Assembly: GCF_014196835.1 (NCBI RefSeq)
Contig: NZ_JACIEK010000015.1
Span: 23,447-87,446 of the forward strand
DNA length: 64,000 nt
Source of the DNA: Aureimonas pseudogalii
GTDB lineage: Bacteria > Pseudomonadota > Alphaproteobacteria > Rhizobiales > Rhizobiaceae
Reading direction: 5' to 3'
Under the pieces are notes generated by a model. That model saw only the letters and a program-made list of their open reading frames with translations, made no database searches and was not told where the DNA came from. A program made the position numbers and the translations under genes. Below, piece after piece: positions 9,837-19,488 of the stretch; position 1 is the stretch's first letter; every line of letters begins with the position of its first letter.

Positions 9837-9936
9837 GTTGCCCTCCATTGAGGTGGATCAGACGACAAAGACCGCAACTGCCGTGGATTAGAACGAAACC
9901 AGAACTATAACGTTCCTCTCTTAGATGCAACCTGCG

Positions 9937-10815
9937 CTAAAGTTTTGGCTCCATGATATTAGACAGGGGGGCAGTATGAGCGGTCTTCACAGCCGCATCC
10001 AACGCCGCGTTGTCAAGATCCACTCGTCGCTGATCGACTGCGATGACGACCCGTGGACTTGTGTCCGCTCGATCTCCTGGATAGGCGACGATGCCTCCGA
10101 CACAGCCGTCGGTCTCGATTTTGCGAGCCGCATCGAACGCGTACGGCAGGGACGATTTTTTGAAGACCTCGAACTCCGACGCGCGCAGGCACATGGGCAT
10201 GGGTCCAAACGTGTAATTGTGTCTGTTAGGGATCTCGTACCCAGCCCGGTCGTTAGTCCGGTCATAGGCTTCAGGCATACGGTCGAACACGACACGTCCG
10301 TCAGGGCCGAAGACCCACAGCGATCTGTTGTCACGCTTGTAGACGCCGGACGTTGCTCCGTACTTCTTTTCGAGGAGCGTCATGAAGCCCTGTGGTGAGA
10401 TCGGCGTGTCGCTTGGGGGCCGGTACGTGTTGCTGATCCGTACAGCGCGGTTAGCGACGAAGGGGGACCCGAACGTCACCTCCAGAACGTTCTCTGCCTT
10501 GATCGGCGCCCCGTAGCTTCTAGGAGGCAACTTGGTTGTGAGCTGGTAGACATACTGGACGTCGAAGCTGGCGCCGGTGTCCGGGTTCACCTCGCGAATG
10601 GTGCGCTTTTCCTCAGAAAGCTCACCATCGTAGGCAGCGCGCACGTCGTCCGGTGTCATGCCGAGCTTGATGCCGAGAACGTCCAGCACCGCTCCTTCTG
10701 GGAAACCTGCCATCGGCGGATCGTCATTGACCGGCACGATCGTCCCGGCCGACGCGGAGGCAACGATTGCGAGGAGGGAGAAGCCGCAGAGGGCCAGGCG
10801 ACGGAAGCTTCGCAT
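9937..10815 (-). CDS. Secreted protein of unknown function downstream of dotDCB
   Basis: The ATG at 10815 begins a signal peptide of about 23 residues (RSFRRLALCGFSLLAIVASA, then SAG). An open frame reaches 10893 but would overlap dotB, so the shorter 292-residue form is preferred. The mature protein is polar and rich in Arg/Asp, with no motif I recognise. It follows dotB by 10 bases on the same strand and so is probably the last gene of that operon. Confidence 0.65.
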   Translation of the reverse strand: MRSFRRLALCGFSLLAIVASASAGTIVPVNDDPPMAGFPEGAVLDVLGIKLGMTPDDVRAAYDGELSEEKRTIREVNPDTGASFDVQYVYQLTTKLPPRSYGAPIKAENVLEVTFGSPFVANRAVRISNTYRPPSDTPISPQGFMTLLEKKYGATSGVYKRDNRSLWVFGPDGRVVFDRMPEAYDRTNDRAGYEIPNRHNYTFGPMPMCLRASEFEVFKKSSLPYAFDAARKIETDGCVGGIVAYPGDRADTSPRVVIAVDQRRVDLDNAALDAAVKTAHTAPLSNIMEPKL

Positions 10816-10825
10816 GTCCGTTCCT

Positions 10826-12043
10826 TCAGGCGCTGGCGCGTTGGGCGCGTGGGATAAAGCGTCGAGCTTCTTGATCGGTGATCCGGCCTTCATTGACCAG
10901 ATCCTGCGCCGATCGCCATAGCGGTTTGGCGAGGACGCCCTCGGGCGGGCGGTCCATGAGATCCGAGACGATGCTGGTCCAGGCTGTCACCGGCGTCGAC
11001 GTAAAGCGGTCGCGAACGTCGTCGTCGAACCGAAGGTATTCTCGCACTGCCACGCGACCGCGAGCATCGCCAGTGCGGATCAAGTGCTGGACGATGACAA
11101 GTTGGAGCGAGGTTATGAGATCGAAGGCGCGGCCTTCGCGCTCCTCGGGCGGGAAGACGGAGGCCATACGGCGGAGCGCCTCGGCCACGCTGCCGGCATG
11201 GGTGGTGGTGTTCACGAGGTGGCCCGTCAGGCACGCCTCGATCGAGGCGGCCATAGTTTCACGATCGCGGGACTCGCCGACGTTGATGATCTGCGGCGCG
11301 CGGCGCATGGCAGAGCGGATGCCGTCGGCAAAGGTCGGGAGGTTTCGACCCTCGCCGATCTCGCTCTGACCGATCAGCGACGCCATGTCGGCGTTCTCGT
11401 CCAGAATGTCGGCGTAGGTGAACTCGATAGGCGCCTGGAAGTCGGCGATCTTGATGCCGCGCTTGGCTTCAAGGTGCATCCTGGTGATCGCCGCCATGGT
11501 GGTGGACTTGCCCTGTCCGGTGGCGCCGGCGATGACGACGATGCCCGAACGGTGATCGAGCTGGTCGCGAAGTTCTAGCTCGAGCGAAACGCTGTCGAGG
11601 GTCGGGGTCTTGTTGGGCAGGCCGCGAAGGGTGATCTCGATCGCGTTCGTGCCGTCGCGCATGATGGGTGTGGCGTTGACGCGGTATCCCTGGCGCGTGC
11701 GACGATCCACACGGACCTCGAAGCGAAAATCCAGAGCTCTCCCCTGTCGGAGGATGGAAGCCGCGTCAGTGCCCTTCCAGAGTCGCGAGAGAATGGCCAC
11801 GACTTCGGCCGACGAGATGTGCTTCTTGGCGCCGAAGTACCATCCGCCGTTAATCTGGACCCGCGGCCTGGCATCGCTCTGCAAGGTGATGTCGGACGCG
11901 CCCCGTTCGACCGCGCCGACGGTGAAGGCATCGAACAACTCCTCCCCGCCGGCGTCGTATCGACCGGGCTCCGGATCGAGGACCGCCACATAGGCGGCCT
12001 CGGGATCGAAGGGGGTCGTGTCGAACAGCCGTTTGTCGATCAT
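10826..12043 (-). CDS. dotB: DotB/TraJ secretion ATPase
   Basis: This 405-residue hexameric ATPase of the VirB11/PilT class is predicted to energise the Dot/Icm-like channel. A Walker A motif GATGQGKS lies near residue 172, followed by the Walker B region (NVGESRDRE) and a His box (NTTTHAGS), in that order. The ATG at 12043 overlaps the dotC stop (ATGA). The frame is open further upstream but that part lies inside dotC. dotB following dotC and dotD is the order seen in I-type plasmids (traJ after traI and traH). Confidence 0.9.
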   Translation of the reverse strand: MIDKRLFDTTPFDPEAAYVAVLDPEPGRYDAGGEELFDAFTVGAVERGASDITLQSDARPRVQINGGWYFGAKKHISSAEVVAILSRLWKGTDAASILRQGRALDFRFEVRVDRRTRQGYRVNATPIMRDGTNAIEITLRGLPNKTPTLDSVSLELELRDQLDHRSGIVVIAGATGQGKSTTMAAITRMHLEAKRGIKIADFQAPIEFTYADILDENADMASLIGQSEIGEGRNLPTFADGIRSAMRRAPQIINVGESRDRETMAASIEACLTGHLVNTTTHAGSVAEALRRMASVFPPEEREGRAFDLITSLQLVIVQHLIRTGDARGRVAVREYLRFDDDVRDRFTSTPVTAWTSIVSDLMDRPPEGVLAKPLWRSAQDLVNEGRITDQEARRFIPRAQRASA

Positions 12044-12969
12044 GGGCTTTCGAATTTGCGGGTGACGGGCTTCCACTGCTTGGGATCGCGCACGAAGGTC
12101 GCGGCATCGACGATGCGGACCGTGCGCTCGCCGATGAACAGTTCGTTTGGCGCGGACGAGGCGCGTCGCTGGTCCCAGCGAACGGCCAGTTCCTTGATAA
12201 GACCGGCGTCGACCAGGCGGCGGTACTCGACCATGCCGAGATAGTCGCGGCGTAGATCGTTCATCGCAGCCTTCAGGGCGTCGTCGGCCATGCCCTCGCC
12301 GACTTTCCATCCCTCGGCGAGGTAGGCGTCGAAGATTTTGCGCTCGTCGTCGTCCTGGGGCAGGAACTCGATGTCCGGCTCGTTGGGCTGTTCGAGGGCC
12401 ATTACGAGGTAGTCGCGCCAGGTGGGGACGACGCCAACGAGGCGGCCGGGCTGTTCGATCCGGTAATACTCGTCGGCCGCCACGCTCTGCGTGCCGGTGT
12501 CGTTGATCTGGAGCGCGGACGTGCCGCGTGTCACGATCGGCGGGATGACGAACCCGGCTTCCTTGGGCGTGACGTAGACGACGCGGTTGAAGTTGAAGGC
12601 TTCCGAAAGGCGACCGCTCTCGACCTCGAGCTGGCGCATGATGTCGTAGGCGCGGCGATAGTAGCCTGCCTGCGAGGCATAGGCGGTCGCGGCGTCGCGC
12701 AGAACCTCGTGCCGGATCTTCTCCACCTCGGTCGTCGCGTATTTGCCCGACCGGGCACGCTTGGAAAACGAGGCGTAGTCGAGAGGAGCTGGGCCCTTGG
12801 CCAGGAGGTCGTTGTTGCCGGCAAGGGGAAGGGGACCGCCGGTATGGGCCGGAACGTTGATCTGAATGTCGTCGGCAAGCGTCTTCTCGCTGCCGCCGAC
12901 TTTGGTGGTCTGGCAGCCGGCGAGCATCGTGGACGCAGCGAGCATGGCGAGGATGACGCGCGCTCTCAT
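12040..12969 (-). CDS. dotC: DotC/TraI outer-membrane lipoprotein
   Basis: The 309-residue lipoprotein has a lipobox LAGC with the modified Cys near residue 19. With DotD and DotH it forms the outer-membrane ring of Dot/Icm channels. The body matches the DotC pattern I know, including the VIPPIV segment and the following PTWRDYL stretch. It overlaps dotD upstream and dotB downstream by 4 bases each, so the three are one translational unit. Confidence 0.88.
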   Translation of the reverse strand: MRARVILAMLAASTMLAGCQTTKVGGSEKTLADDIQINVPAHTGGPLPLAGNNDLLAKGPAPLDYASFSKRARSGKYATTEVEKIRHEVLRDAATAYASQAGYYRRAYDIMRQLEVESGRLSEAFNFNRVVYVTPKEAGFVIPPIVTRGTSALQINDTGTQSVAADEYYRIEQPGRLVGVVPTWRDYLVMALEQPNEPDIEFLPQDDDERKIFDAYLAEGWKVGEGMADDALKAAMNDLRRDYLGMVEYRRLVDAGLIKELAVRWDQRRASSAPNELFIGERTVRIVDAATFVRDPKQWKPVTRKFESP

Positions 12970-13466
12970 AGGGTGACGTCATCCTGATGCGGGACGGGGC
13001 TCGACTCGGGCCGCACATAGCGGATGGTCATGACCCGGTTGTTCTGGTCGATGGTAAGGGTGGCCCGGGTGCGCGCCTGTGCGAAGCCCTCGCGGAGAAA
13101 GCCGATCGCCGTCAGATCGGCTTGGTTGACGGCGACGACGATAGGGGCGCCGGGCTTCTCCCCGGAGGTCGCGACGCGAAAACCCGTCAGCTTCGCGATG
13201 CGCTGGGTGAGGTCCTCGACCGTGCCGTTCCATCGGCTATCGACCAGACGGAACAGCTCCTCGCTCGGATAGTTCGGGACGAGCTGGACGGCGTTGGCGT
13301 TGTAGCCAGCGAGCGCCCCGTAGCGCGAGGCGTATTCCTTCTGGTCCTCGGTGAACGAGGTCTGCTGAGCGATGTAGCCGGAAATCCCCGTCAGATCAGG
13401 TGGGGGCGCTTTTGCGCATCCCGCGACGGGAAGGCAGAGCGCAACGATGATGCCGATTCCCCGCAC
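12966..13466 (-). CDS. dotD: DotD/TraH outer-membrane lipoprotein
   Basis: The 166-residue lipoprotein has a signal peptide ending in a VAGC lipobox (Cys near residue 17) and a C-terminal secretin-N-like domain, as in DotD. Start is GTG, with GGGGGAG about 6 bases upstream. It heads the dotD-dotC-dotB cluster. The promoter should lie within 13467-13594, but I cannot place it with confidence. Confidence 0.85.
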   Translation of the reverse strand: MRGIGIIVALCLPVAGCAKAPPPDLTGISGYIAQQTSFTEDQKEYASRYGALAGYNANAVQLVPNYPSEELFRLVDSRWNGTVEDLTQRIAKLTGFRVATSGEKPGAPIVVAVNQADLTAIGFLREGFAQARTRATLTIDQNNRVMTIRYVRPESSPVPHQDDVTL

Positions 13467-13594
13467 GATCGGGCTCCCCCTGAATTAACGATGTCGGTTC
13501 TGCATACTCTAACGATTATTTTCCTCAATGAGCTGGCGTAGATCGCGTGTGGCTGTTGCAGTGGAGTCACATGGCTAATCCGTGCAAACCCCAG

Positions 13595-15277
13595 CTAGGC
13601 GCCGGGGCCTATATCGATCCCGCGCGATGTGTTGATCTCGATGGTGGCTTCGCGAATGATTGAGCGTTGCGTGGTCATGGACGCTTCTCGAACCGCAGTG
13701 TCGACGGTCGCGACGGTGGCAACGATGCCCGCTCTCTTCTCGTCGGATAGGCCAGGGATCCGATCAACCGCGTCGGGGACGCTCATGCGGGCATTCACCG
13801 CTTGGCGCCACTCCTTCACCTCGGAGAACGCCTCCTGTCCCATCGCGCTCACGGCGAGTTCGTGAGCCGGTTCCTTGTCCGTCCGCTTCATGGCTGAAGC
13901 CTGGGCGAGGTCCTGCACGACGCCGATGGCCGCGGGAGACAAGGTGGGAAGGGGCGTTGCCATCTCATCCCGCCAAGCGATCTCGGTTTGGCGGATTGCC
14001 GGCTCCACGCGCTCTGCGGCCTCGATCGTGTTACGCATGGAGGCCGTGAACAAGGGTACACGCTCCAATGCGAGTTGCCGCTCTGGATCGGGGTTCCCGA
14101 ACAGAGTCTTGCCTCCTGCCATGGCGCCAAAGGACTGTGGCGACGCTTCGACGTTGGCTAGGATCGCGGCGGCCTGTGAAGGGTTCGAGGCGATCGCCTC
14201 CTGAACCTTTGCCACTACGCTTTCCGGCTCCTTCCAGGCATGTCCGGCATGGAGCGTGGCGTCCTGCAGAAACATCGTGACGCTGGGGTGTGTGGCGACA
14301 ACCTGCGAAACGGTCTGCTCAACCGTCTGCGGCCACTGCGTGATGGCGGGCATGAACGAGGCGGTGACGGCGATCGCGGTTGTGGCGATCACGGGCACTT
14401 CAAAGCTGGAAGTGACCGGGACGGTCACGGTGCCGTCGGCTTCGATCGTAGGAGGTATGTCTTTCTTGGGTACGACGACGAGCCCGACTTCGGTGATGAT
14501 GGTTGGGAAGGGGCTATCCTCCGCCAAGATGGTGCCGACGACGATTTCGCCCGACCGGGCGGTTCTCACAATGAACTCGTCGGGTTTGACGTCCTGAGCC
14601 GCGAGGTCTCCGATAGCGATCCGAAGGGCTTCCCGACGGCCGGGATCGACGGCATCCTCTATGAGGTGGCGCATTGCCGGTGCTTTCGGATCATTGAAGG
14701 TCTCGACAGACGCTTCGATCATCCGCGTCTTCGTGATGACCGAGAAATCGACTTCATGTCCGACATGGGCGCCAAGCGCCTGGATGAAGGCTTCCTGCGT
14801 GCGGCCGTTGCCTTCACGGAACGGATGGACGTAGTTGAGCTCGCCCAGCACTTCGCCAGCGTTTGCGGAGAAGGTCTCGATCGAGGACCCTTTCAAGGCT
14901 TCGATGTTTCGGATGGGATCAAGGGCAGCGTTCAACCCCATCTCGATGCGCGAACCGGGCAGAAATGCCTGTCCGGCCTTTGACATCGATCCGATCGGCT
15001 CGACACGCTCTCCATCGATCACAGGACGCTGGTTGCGCGTCTGCCCCGCCCATTCGTAGACATCTTGGAAGATATGGTGGTGGATGGCCTTCAGGTGATC
15101 GGCGTCGAAAGAACCCCGCGGGCCACGACCTTCGCTCAGTTCGATCTGTCGAAGATCCGTCAGGGCATATTCGGCTACGCGAAGCTCGGCACCTGATCGG
15201 ATTTCAAACTTGTTTCGCAGGACGTCGTGCCGATCGGCGTCGTCACCCTCGTTGGGATAGGTGTAGGAACCGGCCAT
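13595..15277 (-). CDS. Fic-domain toxin with C-terminal BID-like secretion signal
   Basis: This 560-residue protein has an N-terminal Fic domain (about residues 20-215) with motif HPFREGNGR at 151-159. Fic enzymes usually transfer AMP from ATP to target proteins. The linker (about 230-305) is beta-rich. The last ~250 residues (312-560) are homologous to the C-terminus of the relaxase next door and contain a BID-like core (PQSFGAMAGG near 380). This matches VbhT/Bep-type proteins delivered by type IV secretion. Residue 162, normally Arg in the extended motif HxFx(D/E)GNGRxxR, is Glu here. It starts 5 bases after its antitoxin. Activity is therefore uncertain: an altered enzyme is possible. Confidence 0.82.
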   Translation of the reverse strand: MAGSYTYPNEGDDADRHDVLRNKFEIRSGAELRVAEYALTDLRQIELSEGRGPRGSFDADHLKAIHHHIFQDVYEWAGQTRNQRPVIDGERVEPIGSMSKAGQAFLPGSRIEMGLNAALDPIRNIEALKGSSIETFSANAGEVLGELNYVHPFREGNGRTQEAFIQALGAHVGHEVDFSVITKTRMIEASVETFNDPKAPAMRHLIEDAVDPGRREALRIAIGDLAAQDVKPDEFIVRTARSGEIVVGTILAEDSPFPTIITEVGLVVVPKKDIPPTIEADGTVTVPVTSSFEVPVIATTAIAVTASFMPAITQWPQTVEQTVSQVVATHPSVTMFLQDATLHAGHAWKEPESVVAKVQEAIASNPSQAAAILANVEASPQSFGAMAGGKTLFGNPDPERQLALERVPLFTASMRNTIEAAERVEPAIRQTEIAWRDEMATPLPTLSPAAIGVVQDLAQASAMKRTDKEPAHELAVSAMGQEAFSEVKEWRQAVNARMSVPDAVDRIPGLSDEKRAGIVATVATVDTAVREASMTTQRSIIREATIEINTSRGIDIGPGA

Positions 15278-15282
15278 GGCGA

Positions 15283-15489
15283 TCAGGCCGGACGAAAGCG
15301 AGCAAGGGTCTGCTCGCGTAGTTCATCCATGGTGATCTCGCCGTTGGCATAACGAGCCTTGCCGTCCTCGAGCACCTGGTCGTGAACGTAGCCCTGACGT
15401 CGATTGGCAGCTCGCGCTTGGTCGATGGCCTTCAGCCGGCGAGCTCGCTCGGCTTCGCTAATGGCTGGGTTGAGCCGATCGGCTGTCAT
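15283..15489 (-). CDS. VbhA/FicA-like antitoxin with altered inhibition motif
   Basis: The 68-residue protein lies immediately upstream of the Fic toxin, as FicA/VbhA antitoxins do. Its C-terminal half (YANGEITMDELREQTLARF) matches the small VbhA-type family pattern. By manual alignment, the inhibitory SxxxE-G helix appears here as ANRRQG: the Ser is Ala and the Glu is Gln. The start ATG has AAGGAG about 8 bases upstream. The assignment rests on context and short motif similarity. Confidence 0.7.
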   Translation of the reverse strand: MTADRLNPAISEAERARRLKAIDQARAANRRQGYVHDQVLEDGKARYANGEITMDELREQTLARFRPA

Positions 15490-15621
15490 GGTCGTACTCC
15501 TTCTTCCAATTCGAACGCTTGCCCAATTCAGCGGCCTCGGTTCGGTGGGGCTCTACTGCATCGAAGTCGATGCCCCGACACTCCCTGTCTCTCACTCTCG
15601 ATCCAAAGGATTCAGGGCAAT
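15490..15621 (-). promoter_or_regulatory. Probable promoter interval for the antitoxin-toxin pair
   Basis: These 132 bases separate the relaxase stop from the antitoxin start, both on the same strand. The Shine-Dalgarno AAGGAG of the antitoxin is at its left edge. No convincing -35/-10 pair or palindrome was found, so read-through from the relaxase gene is also possible. Confidence 0.3.
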
Positions 15622-18600
15622 CTAGATGCTGATGTCGGGAGAGGTGTTGATGGTGATGCTCCGTTCACGCTCGATTTCGATCCGCTGCGTGTTCCTGGCT
15701 TCCTTCAACGCGACGTCGACCGTGGCGGCAGTCGTCTGGATCTCGCTCGCCTTCTGCGTGCTGATCTCGGGGATGCGGTTCACCGCATCCGGCACCGCGA
15801 GGCGTTGATCCAGTTCCTTGCGCCATGCCGTCACCTCGGCGAGGACCTGACGGTTGCTGATCGCCTTCAAAGCGATCTCATGGGCAGGTTCTCGGTCGGG
15901 CCGCTTCATGCCGTTGGCAAGAACGAGGGCTTCGACGACCTTCGCAGCTTCAGGCGATAGGGTCGGCATAGGCTTCGCCATGAGGTCTCGCCACTGCGTC
16001 TCCGCAGCCATGATGCCGGGCCGAAGAAGGTCGACCGTTTCCCTCACGTTGTTGATCGAGCGGGAGAATACGATGGCCATATCGACGGCCTTTTGACGTG
16101 TCGCGTCGGGTCGCATCAGAAGGGTTCGACCACCATTGAGCTCACCATATTGCTGGGGGTTGCTCGCCACCGCATCGAGGACGATACGGCGTTCTGCAAA
16201 GTGCGCCGGCAGCGCCGCCTGGACCAAGCCCAAGGCGGCGTCCGGATCGCGCCAAATGATGCTGGCCTGCTTTCGCGCGACGTCCAAAAAGCCAGTGACT
16301 TCGGGGTGAGCTTCGAGCGTTCGCGTGACGGCCTGCTCGATCGAAACGGGCCAACGCGTCACAGCCGAGATGAACGGTTGAGGCGCCTCGACCGCTTCGA
16401 CGATGCGGACCGTATCCGTCGCGCCGGTATCGATCGGACGGACTGGCTGGATCGCTGCCGCGACGGACCTCTCATACTCCTTGAGTGTCGTCGCCTCGAT
16501 ACGATCATGACGGTAGCTCGCGTCGATCGAGCGCACGGTTTCCAGAAGACCGAGTTCCCAGGCCGCGCGCGAGACGGCATGGATCTCGATCCAGTTCTCA
16601 TGCAGAGCGCGCCTTGTTCCATCAGCCAGATGGTCAAGGCGAGTGTCTTGGAGAACCGCCTGGGCGTCGCGGCCGATCGCGACCACGAGTGTCGGGGGAA
16701 CGATCGCGGCCACACGCTCGGCATAGCTCGTAAGCTGCGTTGAGGTTCGCATCAGCGTCAGTTCGTTCTCGGCCGATCGGAAGGCAGAGCGACGCGCCAG
16801 ACCTTCGTGGTTCATGGCGGCCGAATGCTGCTGCACATGATCGAGACGGTGGATGGCGCTGACGAGTTCCGGAGACGGCGCGATCTTGGGATCAGGTGCC
16901 TGGTCTGGACGAAGCAGGGTCTCGGGAACGAGGATCCGTTGACCGGCTTCTGGCGAACGAGCGCGGGCCAAAACCTCGGCGGCGAACTGGCGAACGGAAT
17001 GAAGGACGTCGGCCGGATCGGGAAGACCACGCTCTTCCAGGAACGCCCTGAAGCGCCCTATGAGGCTTTCTGGAACGGGGGAGATCGCCCGCTCAGCCTC
17101 GAGAGCCTTTCGCGCTTCCATGTAGTCCTGCGTCGTCCGATAATCGATCGACGTGTCTTTCAGCTTATCGGTCGCAAGACGCTCCATTGCCTCAGTGACG
17201 GTCGCGAGCTTGGGGGCGCCGGGACGAGTGAAGGACTCCAACGGAACGTGCATCGTCACCTCCTCGCGGTGCCGCGAAAGTGCAACGTAGGTGAGCTGCG
17301 CATCCATCATTCCGCCGGCAACGATATGCACGCGATCGTGCGTCGAACCCTGCGATTTGTGGATGGTCGTGGCGTAGCCATGATCGATGTTGATGTACCC
17401 GCCGGGGGCGACCGGGACGGCTTGCTTGCGCTCTGGTACCGCGACGAACATCGTGCCGTTCTCGAACCGATCGACAGTTCCGATGCTGCCGTTTCGGATC
17501 GAGAGTTGCCGGTCGTTGTCGAGGAAGATGACGCGATCACCAACGGCGAACTCGCGTTGTCCGCGAGCCGTCATCATCGTGCGCTCGTCAGCAAGACCAC
17601 CCTCGGCCTGAATAGCTGCGCGAGCGAGCTGATTGAGGACGCGAACGTCGACATTGGTATGGGCCAACATGACGACGTCGACATTGGCGCGCCAGTCGAT
17701 ATGCCAACCTTCGATCGCTGCCGTAAGGGCGTCGGCTCTCCGATCGTGAGGTCGGAAGGTATCGTTTCCGTGGTAGATGTTGAGCGCGGACTTGGCATCG
17801 CCGGCGCCGAAGTGAACGCTGGCTTCGGCATGGTCCGAACGCTCCTGGCGACGAACTTCGGTGAGTTCGACGTAGCCGACTTCATTCGCGATCGAGCGGA
17901 AGGCAGCGCCCGCTTCGATCGGCTGAAGCTGGCGAGCATCACCGACGAGGATGACCTTGGCGCCGAACTTGTCGAGCTCCGCCACGACGCGCGCCATTTG
18001 CGCCGATGCGACCATGCCGGCTTCATCGATCACGAACACGCTGCCGGGCGCGAGACGGTCGTAGCCCTTGCTCCAGGCATTCTCCCAAGACGCCAGAGTG
18101 CGGCTTTCGATGCCGGAGGAAACTTGCAGGTTGTCGGCAGCCTTACCGGCCAAAGCGGCACCGACGACGGTCGCGCCTTCGGCGGTATAGACCTCGTTCA
18201 CTGCCCGCAGGACGGTCGACTTGCCAGCGCCGGCAATGCCGACCATAGACGAAAGCCCGGTTTCAAGGGTTAGACGATCGACGGCCGAGCGCTGCTCGGC
18301 CGTATAGGCAAATCCTTGAGTTTCCTGCGCGAGTCCAATGGCGATTTCCTTGCGCTCGGGATCGACGGCAAACGACACATCGGCGGAACGTCGTTCGACG
18401 GACGCTATCATGGCCGCTTCGCGTTCCAGCACGATCGTCGTCGTGAAGCGTTCACGCTGAACGATGCGGTCCGTCTCGGGATCGTGGATCTGCGCCTGGA
18501 TCGTTACGAGCTCAGGAAGCGCACCGACGCGACGATGAAGCGAGGCAAAGTCGTCGCCTTCACCGGCATAACGATGAATGAAACGAGCGACATCACGGGT

Positions 18601-19488
18601 GTCGAACGTCGACTGTTCGCGGGTGATTTGCTCGAGAACGAGTGACGGATTGGCGACGAGCGCCTGGAAGTTTCTCGAGCGAGCTGCAAGGTCGGCTTGG
18701 ACGTGGATATCAGGTTCGCGAACGGCGCCGATATGGTGGACAATACCGTGGTGCGTCGTCGGCTCGATGTCGATGATGCCGCGATCCCTGAACGAACGAT
18801 GATCGACTGAAATATCAAGACCGGCTTCGGCGAGAGCGACGTTGACGGCGCCCGCCCAAGCTTCACGGTTGGCGTAGAGCTCACGCTTCGATCCGGCCCA
18901 CTTCGTGTAGGCGATCGCACCCCTATCCGAACGGATCGCGATGCCCTCGGCGTCGAGTTGAGCGATCGTCTTCGGGCCGAACCCGATCTCTGTTAGGGGG
19001 CGCACGGTGGCCATGATATGGGCGTGCGGATTATGCAGGCGGTCCTCGGGCGCATGGTAGGCCCAATCCACGACCTTGCCCTTCTCGGTGTAGTTCACCC
19101 GGACGAAATCGCGGATCAGTTCGATGTTCTGCGCCTCGGTCAGCTCGCGAGGAAGCGCGACGATCAGGTCTGTCGCGTAGAGAGCATCGCCGCGCTTCTC
19201 ACCCGTTTCGACCGTGTTCCAGAGGGCTTGGGATGCCGTGACGGCTGAGGCTCCAACGAGATGGGCCGTCTCGGGATCGGTGAAGCCAAGTTTTTGGCGG
19301 ATCCAGTCAGGTGCGTCGGATGGAATTGCGAGTTCGGAGTGGACGCCACCCTGCTTGCCGGAGAAATCGTTGATGATCCCGGTCAGTTCGCAGGTCATCA
19401 CGACGGCATGGCGGTACGCAGCGGCCGCGACGGCCGATCGTCCGCTCCCTCCTGTGACCGCAGATTGGCGAAAGCTATAGATCGCCAC
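15622..19488 (-). CDS. traA: TraA-type MOBQ relaxase-helicase with C-terminal BID-like domain
   Basis: This 1288-residue conjugative relaxase nicks and carries the transferred strand. The N-terminus is the MobA/MobL (MOBQ) relaxase: catalytic Tyr near residue 25 (AAAAYRHA) and the histidine triad in HNPHAH at 152-157. A RecD-like helicase follows, with Walker A GIAGAGKS at 417-424, DEAG near 488, and the late helicase motifs THDRVHIV and YVALSRH. The last ~246 residues (from about 1043) are homologous to the Fic protein tail, with the BID-like core NPQQYGELNGGRT near 1110-1123. GTG start. It is divergent from traC across the oriT candidate, as in Ti plasmids. Confidence 0.92.
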   Translation of the reverse strand: MAIYSFRQSAVTGGSGRSAVAAAAYRHAVVMTCELTGIINDFSGKQGGVHSELAIPSDAPDWIRQKLGFTDPETAHLVGASAVTASQALWNTVETGEKRGDALYATDLIVALPRELTEAQNIELIRDFVRVNYTEKGKVVDWAYHAPEDRLHNPHAHIMATVRPLTEIGFGPKTIAQLDAEGIAIRSDRGAIAYTKWAGSKRELYANREAWAGAVNVALAEAGLDISVDHRSFRDRGIIDIEPTTHHGIVHHIGAVREPDIHVQADLAARSRNFQALVANPSLVLEQITREQSTFDTRDVARFIHRYAGEGDDFASLHRRVGALPELVTIQAQIHDPETDRIVQRERFTTTIVLEREAAMIASVERRSADVSFAVDPERKEIAIGLAQETQGFAYTAEQRSAVDRLTLETGLSSMVGIAGAGKSTVLRAVNEVYTAEGATVVGAALAGKAADNLQVSSGIESRTLASWENAWSKGYDRLAPGSVFVIDEAGMVASAQMARVVAELDKFGAKVILVGDARQLQPIEAGAAFRSIANEVGYVELTEVRRQERSDHAEASVHFGAGDAKSALNIYHGNDTFRPHDRRADALTAAIEGWHIDWRANVDVVMLAHTNVDVRVLNQLARAAIQAEGGLADERTMMTARGQREFAVGDRVIFLDNDRQLSIRNGSIGTVDRFENGTMFVAVPERKQAVPVAPGGYINIDHGYATTIHKSQGSTHDRVHIVAGGMMDAQLTYVALSRHREEVTMHVPLESFTRPGAPKLATVTEAMERLATDKLKDTSIDYRTTQDYMEARKALEAERAISPVPESLIGRFRAFLEERGLPDPADVLHSVRQFAAEVLARARSPEAGQRILVPETLLRPDQAPDPKIAPSPELVSAIHRLDHVQQHSAAMNHEGLARRSAFRSAENELTLMRTSTQLTSYAERVAAIVPPTLVVAIGRDAQAVLQDTRLDHLADGTRRALHENWIEIHAVSRAAWELGLLETVRSIDASYRHDRIEATTLKEYERSVAAAIQPVRPIDTGATDTVRIVEAVEAPQPFISAVTRWPVSIEQAVTRTLEAHPEVTGFLDVARKQASIIWRDPDAALGLVQAALPAHFAERRIVLDAVASNPQQYGELNGGRTLLMRPDATRQKAVDMAIVFSRSINNVRETVDLLRPGIMAAETQWRDLMAKPMPTLSPEAAKVVEALVLANGMKRPDREPAHEIALKAISNRQVLAEVTAWRKELDQRLAVPDAVNRIPEISTQKASEIQTTAATVDVALKEARNTQRIEIERERSITINTSPDISI

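Noticed and set aside
16807..18273. 488-codon + strand frame inside traA
   Set aside because: Antisense to the helicase domain with conserved motifs on the - strand; no start signal.
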